Source: Eupeodes corollae
Taxonomy: Eukaryota; Arthropoda; Insecta; Diptera; Syrphidae
NCBI RefSeq assembly: GCF_945859685.1
Contig: NC_079149.1
Location: 27,129,118-27,193,117 of the forward strand
Direction of reading: 5' to 3'
DNA: 64,000 nt
Shown: piece by piece, positions 32,244 through 44,010 of the stretch
Layout of the letters: the number at the start of each line of letters is the position of its first letter
How positions within the stretch are numbered: the first letter of the stretch is position 1
Program-made: the position numbers and the translations under genes
Notes under the pieces: model-generated
Told to the model about the DNA's origin: nothing
Seen by the model: the letters and a program-made list of their open reading frames with translations, nothing else
Database searches by the model: none

Positions 32244-34614
32244 AAAAAAAGAGGCTGTAATGTGACCTACGCTGTCAATTTCTGTCTATCGATTTGTCTT
32301 GCTTACAAGTTTGTAGGTTTTCGTGACAAAGTTGTCAGTTGAATTATTCTTAAAAAAATTTAAATTACCAACAATATTTTTCATATCAAGAAATAAAAGA
32401 AATAGTTAAGCTTAAAAATCTAGTTTTATTAATAGATTTTTAGTCGAAAACAAATTTTTACCTATTTTAGTAGCATTTCTTAAATTTTTACAAATTGGAT
32501 GAATGAAATTAATTTGAAAGATATCAAAAAGCTAACATCAATTTTTACCAAATTTGCGTTAAATTATTTTGTGGATTTTTTTTATAAAAAAAACGGACTG
32601 TTGAATTTTTGTAAAAAATCTATTAAATGTCGAAAACAATATTTTTTCTGTGAGATAAAAAAGTTTTAAGCCAATATGTTTAATCTTTGAAAAGATGTTT
32701 GAGTCAAAAGTTAATTTGTACCAAGTTTTAGTATTGTTTTTTTTTTTGGGTTTTTATGTTTAAAAAAAAAAACTGTCGATTAGATTTTTCTCAAAATTTT
32801 ACTGTAGATAGAAAACAATATTTTTTAAAAGACAAAAAAAGATCTTTAAGTCGAAAATCAATTTTTACCAACTTTGAGTAATGTTTTCTTAGGTTTTAAT
32901 TTTTTATAAAAAAAAAACTGTTAATCCGATTTTTCTGAACATTTTCCGAATGTTAAAAACAATAGTTCTTACCAATTAAAATTTGTTCGAACCATAATTT
33001 AAAATGTTTGAAAAGCTATTTGAGTCGAACATCAATTTTTACCAACTTTTCTTAATTTTTTTTTTAAGTTTTTATTTTTTGTAATAAGAAACTGTCAGTT
33101 CGTTTATTTTTAATTTTGCTGAATATTGACAACAATATTTTTTAAAAGATAAGTGTAGTTTAAAGTTTTGAAAATATGAAACAATTTTTTTTTTTACAAC
33201 TTTGAGCAATGATTTTTTTAGTTTTTTATTTTATTAAAACAACTGTCAATTTGATTTTGGAGATAAAATCATTTTTATTCGGAAAATATTGGAGGTGATA
33301 AATACATTTTTTAATTTTTTTCTTTTCTAAAAAGATAAAATTCGAACTTGCTCCTGTATGCAAAGAGTCTGTTTAAAAAAGTACCTATATAAGATTTAAA
33401 AATATACCTGTAAAATAAGTTTGTCTTCAAACATGTAAATGATATTTAATTGGTCAAAAAACCTGTGATTCATCACAAGACACTACTTATCCCAGGACAG
33501 CTCATCCTGGAAATGAAAAATACTTGAAAGCATACTTAACGAAAACAATTGTTTGTTATTCAATCAAAGCTTTTAAATTTCATATTAGAAGGACCAGGAT
33601 GCAAAGCAAATTATCTGAAGATAAGAAAGAGGAAGAACATGTATGTTTAAATTGTGAAGCGATCGCCTATTGGTTGTGTTGGAAGGCAGGTGTCTAAAAA
33701 GAATAAAGAATAGTTCATTGGCGTGCTCAGCAATGTTTATGATGATAATGAAGGAATGTTATTAGTAAGTAGAAGGTACTCCAAGGTAATCCAAACAATA
33801 AAAAATTGCACTCTTGATAATCAAATATTATTAGAGCAATATAATACAAAACTATTGAAATCGGTTTATAAGTTGCTGAGAATATTAAAAAACTAAATAA
33901 CGCTCCCTGAGCAATACAAAAATATGTTTTTCTTATCAAAGGAAGTCAAGTTCATAACAAAATTTTAGAGAAAATTAAAAAAAAATCTATCGGTTTGTTT
34001 TTGAGAAAATTCGAAATATCGTTTTTTGACCAAAAAAAAAATTTAAAAAAAAACCTCCTAACGAAAATTTGCTCAAAATCTTAACTTCCAAGTTTGAATC
34101 CAATTTATCCCATGGTTAAGGCTGCAGGATCGTGGACCGACAGACAAAAGCGAACTGACGGAATAGCGGGACCCACTTTTGTTGACTTCTCTACCATCGT
34201 AAAATCATGTTTTATTCAAATCTCGAGTTCGAAATTTTGCACGAATCCAAAACTTGCCATATAGTTCCTATAAGTCGCAAGTAAAAACGTTACTTCGATT
34301 TTTTTTTTCCAAAAATATACTCGTTTGGTTTCACGTCACAATATCTAACAGTTAACCAAAATGTTCACTTTTGGTGGTAAAAAAAACCATCCACGCAATT
34401 TTCTTAAGAGCACTTTCTACATCTTTGTGCATCTGTATAACAAAATTTATTTGAAGTCGATATCTCTTCTGGTTCTTGAGCTATGGACGAGGAAAAAAAC
34501 GTAGCGAAGGTACGGACGAATGAACGGCCGTGCACACCTTGAAACATCGAGAAATGTCAAAATTTTCAATTTGACAAGTCGGGTCCATTAAAATAACTTC
34601 CAATGGGAAGTTAA
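32244..34614 (+). repeat. H repeat copy 1 (about 172-bp tandem units)
   Basis: Begins aaaaaaagaggctgtaatg and ends in the semi-palindrome acttccaatgggaagt plus TAA. The core is a series of AT-rich units of about 150-175 bp, each with a 'gatatttgagtcgaaaatc' word, a 'tttttaccaacttt' word and an 'aaaaactgtcaattcgattt' word (for example at 32694, 32841 and 33015). The copy is interrupted around 33360-34320 by other sequence, including a block with gtggaccgacagac and gcgggacccactttt that looks like a separate dispersed repeat. No protein is encoded. Confidence 0.7.
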
Positions 34615-34731
34615 AAAAGAGGCTGGGATGCGACCCAAACTGATCACTTTCCGTCCCGCCGATTTGTATTGCTTAGAAAGTTTGTAGGTTTTCGTGTTTT
34701 GTTAAAAAAGTTGTAAGTTGAATTATTCTAA
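34615..34731 (+). repeat. H repeat copy 2, 5' end only
   Basis: About 117 bp beginning gaggctgggatgcgaccc and ending at ttgaattattctaaaaaaaa, directly between the 3' end of copy 1 and the identical start of copy 3. It contains only the leading module of the repeat. The head-to-tail arrangement suggests unequal exchange or insertion of one copy at the end of another. Confidence 0.75.
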
Positions 34732-36328
34732 AAAAAAAAGAGGCTGGGATGCGACCCACACTGATAACTTCCCATCCCGTCTGTCGATTTGTCTTGCTTA
34801 AAAGTTTGTTCATATGTACTCGTATCAATTTTTACCAAATTTGCGTACTATTTTTAGTAAATTTTATTTTTTTATGAAATAACGGACTGTTAGATTTTTA
34901 TATACAAATTACTTAATATTAAAAACAATATTTTCTGTGAAATAAAATAAGTTCGAAGCCAATATTTTTAATTTTTGAAAAGTAAATTTTTACCAAGTTT
35001 TAGCAGGTATTGTTTTTTTTAGTTTTATTTTTGTAAGAAAACTGACAATTCGAATTTTTTAAAAATTTTACCAAATATTGAAAACAATATTTCTTATAAG
35101 ATAAAATTAGTTCGAAGCTATTATTTCAAAGTTTTAAAAAGATATTTGAGTCGAAAATCATTTTTTACCAACTTTTGCTAATTTTTTGTTCGGTTTTTAA
35201 TTTTCGTAAAAAAACTGTCAAGTCGATTTTTTTCAAACTTTAACTAAATGTTGACAACAAGATTTTTGAAAGATAAAGTAAATTAAAGCCAATATCTCAA
35301 AGTTTTGAAAAGCTATTTGAGTCGAAAATTAATTTTTACCAACTTTTATACATTTTTTTTAAGTTTTTATTTTTTGTAAAAAAACTGTCAATTCGATTTT
35401 TTTTTAAATTTTACCAAATGTTGAAAACAATATTTCTTAAAAGATAAGATTAGTTTAAAGCCAATATTTAAAATTTTTGAAGAGATATTTGAGTCGAAAA
35501 TCAATTTTTACCAACTTTTGTTAATTTTTTTTTCCGGTTTTTATTTTTTTGTACAAAAACTGTCAATTCGATTTTTTTCAAACTTTAACTAAATGTTGAC
35601 AACAAGATTTTTTAAAAGATAAAAGTAAATCAAAGCCAATATCTTAAAGTTTTGAAAAGATATTTGAGTCGAAAATCAGTTTTTACCAACTTTTATACAT
35701 TTTTTTTTAGGTTTTTATTTTTTGTAAGAAAACTGTCAATTCGATTTTTCTCAAAATTTTATCATATGTCAATAACATTATTCTTCGTAGCAAAAATTTG
35801 TTTTAGAGATGAAATCAATTTCAGTCGTAAAATATTGCAGGTGACAAATTTTTTTTTTCAGTTTTATTGATTTATAAAAAAACCGTTATATTGATTTTTT
35901 TCAAAAAAAATACCTCTTTGGTATCACGTTACAATACATTATATGAAATTTAATTCAAGTCTCTAACGTTTTTGGTTCGTAAGATATTTAAGGTTAACCA
36001 AATTTTCACCTTTTTTTCAAACTGCTATATTAAAAAAACCGCCCACGCAAATTTCTTGAGAGCCCTTTCTGCATCTTTCTGCCTTATTATCTGTATAACA
36101 AAATTTATTTGAAGTCGATATCTCTTCTGGTTCTTGAGCTATGGACGACGAAAAAAACATCGCGAACGTACGGACGTACGGACGTACAAACGTACGTACA
36201 CACGCACGCACAGACATCTTTCTTAAAATCTTTTATTTCGACTCTAGGGACCTTGAAACGTCGAGAAATGTCAAAATGTTCAATTTGACAAATCGGACCC
36301 ATTACAATAACTTCCTATGGGAAGTTAA
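34732..36328 (+). repeat. H repeat copy 3, with five or so 172-bp units
   Basis: Starts aaagaggctgggatgcgacc at about 34735 and ends acttcctatgggaagttaa at 36328. Units repeat at 35141, 35312, 35484 and 35659 (gatatttgag words), spacing 171-175 bp. After the units comes a conserved single-copy 3' module: atatcacgttacaat-like text, 'ttggttcgtaagatattt', a 'cgcccacgcaaatttcttga' segment, 'ggttcttgagctatggac', an ACGT microsatellite, then 'ccttgaaacgtcgagaaatg'. The same module is found at 43550-43882, 46839-47270 and 57932-58200. Confidence 0.85.
36160..36215. repeat. (ACGT/GTACGGAC)n microsatellite in H repeat
   Basis: cgtacggacgtacggacgta continuing into acgcacgcacagaca. Self-complementary GTAC-rich array located between the 'gacgacgaaaaaaac' and 'catctttcttaaaatc' blocks of the H 3' module. 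Its length varies strongly between copies: long here, medium at 46940-46990, and nearly absent at 43770. Confidence 0.85.
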
Positions 36329-36665
36329 TAAAAATATTTGCACAATATGATGAAATTTCAAAATCAATTTTAGTTAAGGAGCTTTTTAGTCGAAAACCAA
36401 TTTTTACCAATTTTGCGTGCTATTTTTTGTAAATTGTAATTTTATATCAACAAAAACTGACCATTGGATTTTTATATAAAATTTACTGAATTTCGAAAAC
36501 AATTGTTTCTGTAAGATATTTGCAATAGTTTGAAGCCGGCATTTTCAAAATTTGAAAAGATATTTGAGTCGAAAGTAAATTTCTACCTTGAAACGTCGAG
36601 AAATGTCAAAATCTTCAATTCGATAAATCGCACCGATTACATTAACTTTCTATGGAAAATTTAAT
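36329..36665 (+). repeat. H repeat copy 4, truncated
   Basis: One AT-rich unit (tagtcgaaaaccaattttta near 36390) joins directly to the terminal module (ccttgaaacgtcgagaaatg at 36590) and ends aactttctatggaaaattta. The middle of the 3' module and the GTAC array are deleted. Confidence 0.65.
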
Positions 36666-37014
36666 AATCTTAATCTCATTTTTACTATTTCAAGGGCTTA
36701 AGTTAAAGTTTTTATAAGATTCTTTTAGAACAATGTTGTCCAGTAAGTCATGTTCTAATTATTTTATTTGTCAACTCCCTTCATATGAAAGCATTTTAAG
36801 ATTCCAGCAGTTTTCTAAATATTACCTACTTCAGAGCTTACATATAATAAAACAAATTGACTTAAGAAAATAAGTTGGGCAGGAACTATAATATGGCACT
36901 CATAAATAATTGCACTTTACAGAATCTTTTATCTCACTTCAATTCTCGAGAAATTCAAAGCTTTTATAAAAGTCGATTTTTTTGCTTAAATCTTTTTGGC
37001 AACGATAGTTTCAA
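36666..37014. other. Unique interval
   Basis: About 350 bp of AT-rich sequence between the H cluster and the second mariner copy. No coding signal was seen. Confidence 0.4.
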
Positions 37015-37067
37015 GTTTTGTTTCACTGTCAAACATCTTCAGTTTGGTGTTGGTCTTTAATCAAACC

Positions 37068-37200
37068 ATGAATCGTTTAACAAACGAACAACGCTTGCAA
37101 ATTATTGAATTTGATTATCAAAATGGACAAAGAAAGTTCATAGCGCGCTTCTTCCATTTTATGGTCAGTTTAATTCCTATAGCTTGTTGCGGTAAATTTT
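37068..37200 (+). pseudogene. DD41D transposase N-terminal fragment
   Basis: Starts MNRLTNEQRLQIIEFDYQNG, almost identical to the copy at 2346 (one Tyr to Asp change in this stretch). After about 20 codons the text shifts frame and becomes RFFHFMVSLI, where other frames give a degenerate version of the expected LLPFYGQF-type sequence. It then merges with unknown DNA. Only part of the first helix-turn-helix is left. Confidence 0.8.
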
Positions 37201-38840
37201 ACCACAACAAGTTTCACCTCCCTTGTTGCTAACCACCCTTAACGAATTCTTACTGCGGCCCCAAAATTCTAGAAGAGTCTAGTAGAAACCTGGACCATCG
37301 GCCAGTGACCTACTCTCCTAGCATTTTGGGAAAGCAAATTTAACAAAGTGCGCGAAAGAATTCCACACCAACGACCTGTACGATGGTTGACCCACATATG
37401 GGTTGAACAAGATCATCAAGGCACGAAGACGATACCCATGCCCAACAATGTGTGTAGTAAAGTCACACCAACATGAACTTAGTATGGCCGAGGGCCCATC
37501 ATAAAGTATTACCGATAAAAAAATCACTCCAAGAATATCTTGACAACTTTTATTTTATTTATAGGCTTGGCTACCGCCTGCCTTCAATACGACATGAGTA
37601 TTTTTTCTTCAACAAATCTAGCGCGTGTAGGTACTCGGTAATGCGAGGAATTCCACACGATTTTCCAGAAAGTCTTGATTGGAATGGGTTCGAAAGTGAA
37701 GAGCTGAACTCACTCATTGAGCTACTGGGTGATCACCTCTTTAAAGAGATCGCGTGCGATGAAAGATATCTGGCTCCTCGGTCGCACACCCCAATCTTAT
37801 GGATGGAGCAAGTTGCGGGATCGAGACAGATCGATCACCACGCAAAAGGTCCGAGAGGATTGCCTGAGGGCAAGTAGCCGGAAGGGTCAAGCTCTTCATG
37901 ATGATGGCCACTTTTTGAATTGCGTCCAAAGCCTTTTGACGAAAGAAAAATTGTGTGAAGGATTTTTTTTGAAAAGACCTACCTAAAATAATTTTCCTAC
38001 TATAGTTTTTGTTCTTTAGGTTTCTATCGAGTTAAAGATTTTATTTTGTTCTGCCGTGGAGAAAAGTGAGGAAGGATTACGATAGCCGTTGGAGGAAGTC
38101 AAAAAGAAGATAAGTATAGTGTTTATAAGAATATTGCTTTTTTTGGTGTTCATTTGTTTCAAATTCGTCCTTTTGACCTTCGAGTCGAAGGATTAATTTC
38201 CTGATATTACGGGACGCGTTTACCGCTTTTTTTTTGATTTTTTTGTATCGAAATAATTTTCTTCGAGTGATTTCTTTTATCGGTTTTTATTATTATATCC
38301 ATCATTTTCTTTTGCAAAACATTTATCGAGAATTGACCTTCTGTCAATCTCAATAATTCAATTTGTATCTTTCTCTTTTACAAAAGATCCTGGTTTTTAA
38401 TCCCGGCTTCGGCCAAGATTTTTCCAGGCAATAAAACATAATTTAAATTTCCTTTATGGAAAATAAAACCTTTCTTTTATTTCGTGAGTTTATTTGAAGA
38501 CAATTTTTTCAGCTACTGGTTTTGGTAAACTTCCAGAAAAAGTTTCCTGGCGCCCACTATAATCAATACGACTTGGAGAAATTCACCTCGTCGTATTTCG
38601 ATATCATTTTGATATCAATTTCATTTCAATTTTATTAATCACCGTGATTAATAAAATATTTACCTCATCGAACCCCCCCCCCCCCCTTGCAATTTCGATT
38701 TTATTTAATTTAAAATCATTTAAAAAAAAAGGAATTTAATTCGCGTTCGATCTTCGACAATATTGGATTCGGAAATCCAATATTATTTAAAAACAATAGG
38801 AATTATATTCAGTCCGTCGGGTCGGTATTACGCTGGAAAA
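37201..38840. other. Unidentified insert within the mariner copy; possible LTR-element remnant
   Basis: Unknown sequence, GC-richer at 37240-37930. The plus-strand frame 37473-37877 (134 codons; contains DFPESLDWNGFESEELNSLI and a HTPILWMEQVAGSRQIDHHA stretch) has a protein-like composition but I recognise no domain. Near 38547-38560 the word ctggcgcccac resembles the start of a tRNA-Lys-type primer binding site (TGGCGCC) that follows the 5' LTR in gypsy-like elements, and an AATAAA lies near 38430. No LTR pair, gag or pol was found, so this is only a possibility. Confidence 0.3.
38673..38686. repeat. poly-C tract
   Basis: Fourteen consecutive C in an otherwise AT-rich context, within the unidentified insert. 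Such tracts are length-unstable and error-prone in sequencing. Confidence 0.95.
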
Positions 38841-38868
38841 ATTTGCAACAAGCTTTTAATAAATCACC

Positions 38869-41370
38869 CTATATTAAATTAATATTTATGTAACGTTAAT
38901 TATGTTTTTTTTCAATTAGCCATTAGTTTAACGAAGTGATTTTGTAACATTTATGTTTTTGAAATTCATGTTTAAATCTCGATTCTAGAACATCCAAGGA
39001 ATATTAACCTAAAAAAGTAAATTTCTGCAATTTATTAAAAAAAATACGGTGTAATTGCAGATAAGTTTCAGGTTTTTTTTGAGACACTCAATTTTTGCTC
39101 TTTCTCTCGGAAAAGATCTTATGACAATAAATTGAAGCATTACTAAAGTTTTTACAGATTTTAAAGTATGTGAAAACCTTTAAGATTATTATAATGATTT
39201 TAGTTGTCTTTGACAGCTTCTTTTGGTGAATATCATTAAATAACTACCAAACCTTGTCTCAAAAATCTAAAGTTCATGAGCTTTATGGTTCAAATGACCT
39301 CCCCTGGATCGTTTATTGGTTAAAAGTTGATGAATTTATACTGTTGGAATAAAGCTTAATTTCCAATTCGTATCGTGGCCTTGAAAAGCAATAATATTTA
39401 TATTTTATTCTTATAGATACAAAATAAATGATTTAAAATATAAAGTATATCAACTCACTACGTTAGGTTTTGAATTAAAAAAAAATTATCTCCCATGGGA
39501 GGTTATGATGCTTACATCCACCTCCATCACCACCCCCACCCCTCCTTGGATCTGCCATATATAAGGTGAGGCCTCTTAGGCTCTATATGCAAGATCATCT
39601 ATTTCAAACTAAACCAATGTTATCATTAGGGGCCTGCCTTCTTTTTTTGAACGTAGTTTTTTTTATTGCAAAGAGGTAAAAACTTAATTAATTTTGTTGA
39701 TTGACCTAAATTATTAAACCTTTGAACTTTTCAAAGACTTTTAATTGTAATTTTCAACGTCCTTATTATCGTTTATTTTTTTTTTCATCTTATTCCTTAT
39801 GCTACTTTATAGACGTTTCTATGTGTTTAAATGTGTGCACTAATTTTTGCGGTCAAACTGATTTCACTTAGACTTTAGACTGCAACTGCAAAAGGAAGTT
39901 GTGCTCATTTTCATAATATTATGGCCTGACCATGGAAAAACGAAGTAGATATAAAAATTTCAAATTTTCATTTGCTTTATCCTTTTTAAAATATGTGTAT
40001 GTATGAATGTATGTTTGGAGCTAGGATAATTGCATTTCGTGGACAATTAATTTCTCTTCCATTGCCCATTTCGCAGTAATTAAATTGCAAATGACTTCCT
40101 TTTAGTTCCTTTTTTCCTTTTTTCTTATTCTTCCTGACTAACACTACGTGTCTACGTATCTGTGTATACCACCAGCTCTATCTATAGCTCTAGCTCAAGT
40201 CCAAGAATCATCAGCATCAGATTTAAGTTGAAGTTGGTACAGTTAAACATTTCCTTTTTTGGTTTTTCTCGTTATTATAATCTATTTTAGTTGTCCTTGT
40301 TCTTGTGCTCTTTGGCAAAACTGATTTGCTTCTTCTTTTTTTGAATAGAGGCTAACTACGACTTCCAAACTTATACCTACTTTTTTATTTCATTTTTATT
40401 TTCCTTTTGTTTTAATTTAGCAGAAAGCTAAATGGAAGGACAATTCCAGGACATTGTCCAAGGAATACCTCTTCAAATTAAACAATTATGTTTGTGTTAC
40501 GAACAATGACGGTTTTTATCTAGAACTCATTATGTAGGACACACAAGTAGTAAAATTTAAAAGAAAAATAAGTCGACATATTAATTTTATTCAGTCCACA
40601 CTCTTGGAAGAAATTGAAAACATAGAAAAGTGCGAGATTTGAAAGGATTTGACTGCCTTAAACGAGCTTTTGCATATCTTAATATAAAAATATAGAAACA
40701 TTTTTAAGTTGATGTTCACTAAAGTATACTTTTTGGGGGAAAGGGGATGGAGTGGAAACAGAAAAGGACAGCCAGAAGCCTCTCTTAGTCAAAATAAAAA
40801 AAGCAAATTTGAATTTGTCCAAAATCACTTTTGAAGACTGATTAAATGTTTGTAAAAGTTGGAAGTTAACACATTTCCTAAACCCCCCCAGCCTTATTAT
40901 GTCCGTCTAGGTTTCTCATATTGACTTCAATATTAAATTAAATCCACCGTTTATTGAAAATACAATTTAATTAAAGATTATCTCACCTTCTTCATTCAGG
41001 ACTTCAAATTTAATAAATCCAATTTAGGTTTAATGTTTCTTCCACCATATCTATATTCAAATTCTCAAACCCTCACCACTAGGAGCTTATAACGAGACAT
41101 TACAACGAAGTAACTCAAAAATATTGATTTCCAAAAACAAGAAGATAGTCAAAACACATCCTCTAGACATAAAGTTAACCCAACACATCGTGATTATTAA
41201 ACGAAGGGTATTAATTTCAAAAACTTAATTCCAAATGGTCATTTGCTTATACAATTGGAGTTGGGTATAGTTAAGGTATAAGATAAGTTCCACCCTCCAA
41301 TTCATATGTTCATCATTTATTACACATTTCTATCAATGTATCTGGCATCTACCCCATTCCCAATTTAGGG
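38869..41370. other. AT-rich unique island
   Basis: 2.5 kb without recognised genes or transposons. Notable words: a C-rich patch (39518-39545) and a hairpin-like ggacaattccaggacattgtcc at 40438-40459. An AAAGGAC heptamer lies at 40763. Confidence 0.45.
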
Positions 41371-42908
41371 CCCAGATGGTATCCCCGCTATTATTCTGAA
41401 GAGGTGTTCTTCCACGCTAGCAAAACCACTGCGTAAACTTTTCCATCTATCCTATTCTTCTTGGCTCGTTCCGAGTAGTTGGAAAACTGCATTTTGTCAG
41501 CCAATTCCAAAAAAATGTGAATCTTCTTCTCCCACAAATTACCGACCGATAGCACTAACGTCCCTTCTTTCTAAGGTCATGGAAACGCTGATTAATTATC
41601 AGCTTAAGAAATATCTTGAGGAACGGAAGCTTCTTAATGACCGGCAATACGGCTTTCGTAGCAATAGGTCCACTGGTGATCTCATGGTTCATCTCACCGA
41701 ACAGTGGAACAGATCCTTACATCGTTTTGAAGAAAGTAAGATTATTGCACTTGATATTTCAAGGGCATTTGATAAAGTCTGGCATCTTGCTCTCTTACTG
41801 AAAATGCATGCTTTCGGTATCGACGAATCTCTTCTTCGTTGGATTAGAAATTTTCTTTCGAACCGTTCAATACAAGTTGTTTTGGACGGATTCAAGTTTG
41901 GAACTCAAAATAAACGCTGGTGTGCCCCAGGGCTCCGTTTTCTCTCAGACCCTCTTCCTCATTTTGCTTCTTCTGTCTGCTTCTTCTAATCCAATACATT
42001 GTTTCGCTGACGATAGCACTCTTAGCTTTTCATATTGGTTTCCAGACTCACAACCCTCCTCTTCGGATGTGGAACTGCGACGGCAAATATGATTACCTCA
42101 TTAAATTCCGACCTGCACAGCATTGTACAATGGGGAATAAAAAATCGTGTGGAATTTAATGCTTCGAAAGCGCAATGCTGTCTTGCATCGTTAAAGCGAG
42201 ATAAACCCTCTTTGCCACTATCTATGAGTGGCACTTGCATCAACGAAACGGAAAATCTTGAAATCCTCGGAATGTGCATCAGCAACCACCTTTTGTGGAG
42301 CTATCATATACGCGATGTTGCCAAAAATGCCGCAAGTTGTCTAGGTTTTTTGAGACGTTGCAAGAAATTTTTCTCTCTGCCTGATCTGGCTACAATCTAC
42401 AAAACCTATATACGTCAGAAACTTGAATATAACTCTTATCTCTGGGCTGGTGCTCCAGTAGCTTATTTAAGCCTCATGGACAGTATTCAAAAAACAGCTT
42501 TTAAAATGATTGGTGACATTAAATCATCAACTCGTTTACATCACTCGAACATCGACGCAAGGTTTCTTGCCTCACCTTTTTTTACCGTTATTTTAACGGA
42601 CTATGCTCTAGTGAAATAGCCAGTTGCATTCTTCCCCTTAAACAATTTAACCGTAATACCCGCGCTTCTAGGAATGCCCATCAGTTTACCCTAGAGCCCA
42701 ACTTCGGCCATACTATGAAGTACAGAGATTCTTTTTTTAGCCGTACTACACGAATGCGGAACGCCTTGCCATGCTCTATCTTTCCCTGACATTGCAATGT
42801 TCAGAAATTTAAAACAAATGTACACCGACACCTTCTATCTAACCCTTCCCTCTTTTCCTAATGCTCACACTGTGTGTTTGGCATATTAAAGGTATAAAAA
42901 ACCCTTTT
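41371..42908 (+). mobile_element. Jockey/CR1-like LINE family D, copy 1, 5'-truncated
   Basis: Starts abruptly in the RT at codons for GPDGIPAI and ends at the family 3' end (cccttttagtgtttgcta) near 42908, after the conserved 3' UTR word aatgctcacactgtg. It has no RNase H. It shares two frame-breaking lesions with the copy at 52755-54655 (see findings), so both belong to one subfamily. The 3' end directly abuts an H repeat. Confidence 0.85.
41380..42620 (+). pseudogene. LINE D reverse transcriptase, copy 1
   Basis: In order: ILKRCSSTLAKPLRKLFHLS, WKTAFCQPIPKKCESSSPTN, YRPIALTSLLSKVMETLINY, NDRQYGFRSNRSTGDLMVHL, IIALDISRAFDKVWHLALLL (motif A, Asp intact), frameshift, INAGVPQGSVFS (motif B), deletion/frameshift at 41965, HCFADDSTLSFSY (catalytic FADD), then from 42035-42619 the thumb and C-terminus with INRVEFNASKAQCC-like text, CINETENLEILGMCI and FLRRCKKFFSLPDLATIYKT. 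At least three frame changes. The family has a typical LINE ORF2 without RNase H. Confidence 0.87.
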
Positions 42909-43882
42909 AGTGTTTGCTAATTTGCTTAAAAGTTTGTCTATTTGTACCAAATTTACGTACTATTTTTTATGAAAAAATAAACTGTTGGATTTTTATATGA
43001 AAATTACTGAATATTAGAAACAATATTTGTTGTGAAATAAAATAAGTTTGAAGCCAATATTTCAAATTCATGAAAAGATATTTGAGTCGAAAATCAATTT
43101 TTACCAACTTTTATACATTTTTTTTGGGATTTTATTTTTTGTAAGAAAACTGTCAATTCGATTTTTTTCAAAGTTTTATCGAATGTTAAAAACAATATTT
43201 TTTGAAAGATAAAAGCAATTTAAAGCCAATGACTACAATCCTTGAAAAGATATTTCAGTCGAAAATCAATTTTTACCACCTTTTATAAATTTTGTTTAGA
43301 ATTTTATTTTTTCTAAGAAAACTGTCAGCTCGATTTTTTTCAAAATTTGTCCAAATGTTGTAAACAATATTTCTTATAAGTAAACATTAGTAAGAAGCTA
43401 TTATCTAAAATTTTTGAAAAGATATTTGAGTCGTAAAATTTTGGAGGTGACACATTTTTTTTCCGTTTTTTTGATTTATAAAAAAAAAAGTTAAATGGAT
43501 TTTTTTTTCAGAAAATATTTTTTTTGATATCACGTTACAATATATATTATATAAAATTTAACTCAAGGCCCTAGCATTTTTGGTTCGTAAGATATATTAA
43601 GGGTTATCCAAAATGTGCCCCTTTTTTTCAAACTGCTATGGTAAAAAAAACCACCCAAGCAATTATCTTGAAAACCCTTTCTGCATCTTTCTGCCTTATT
43701 ATCTGTATGACAAAAATTATTTGAAATCGATATCTCTTTTGGTTCTTGAGCTATTGATGACGAAAAAAACGTCGCGACATCTTTCTAAAAATCTTTTATT
43801 TTGACTCTAGGGGCCTTGAAACGTCGAGAAATGTCAAAATTTTCAATCAATCGGACCCATTACAATAACTTGCTAAGTTAAT
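42909..43882 (+). repeat. H repeat copy 5
   Basis: Starts at ttgcttaaaagtttgtct (the leading gaggctggg module is missing at the LINE D boundary). It has units at 43077, 43249 and 43421 (exactly 172 bp apart), then the 3' module with 'gatatcacgttacaatata', 'ttggttcgtaagatat' and 'ccttgaaacgtcgagaaatg', ending aataacttgctaagttaa. The GTAC array is nearly lost (gtcgcgacatctttc). Confidence 0.85.
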
Positions 43883-44010
43883 AATAAGTTCAATTAATAT
43901 TTAAAGATTTCAAACAATCTAAGTTGTATTTTAATCTATCCAGTGTTTCGAATGAAAAATTTTGATATTTCTAATTTCTGCATGCTTTAAGTTCCATACG
44001 AAAAAGTCAT

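Larger units (their letters stand above)
37015..38868 (+). mobile_element. Second DD41D mariner copy with foreign middle
   Basis: The left part (37015-37190) matches the 5' UTR and start of the DD41D transposase. The right end at 38868 is a terminal repeat: read on the minus strand it is tagggtgatttattaaaagc, close to the aacggtgattttttaagagc end of the copy at 2233-3536 and followed by TA. The left terminal repeat is not recognisable. The 1.65 kb between 37200 and 38840 is not transposase, so either an insertion replaced the middle or two mariner fragments flank another element. Confidence 0.55.

Noticed and set aside
36017..36350. Small ORFs over the GTAC array (RTYGRTNVRT type)
   Set aside because: Microsatellite translation within the non-coding H repeat, open on both strands.
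38547..38560. Confirmed gypsy-like LTR retrotransposon
   Set aside because: Only a short primer-site-like word; no second LTR, gag or pol text was found, so kept only as a possibility.
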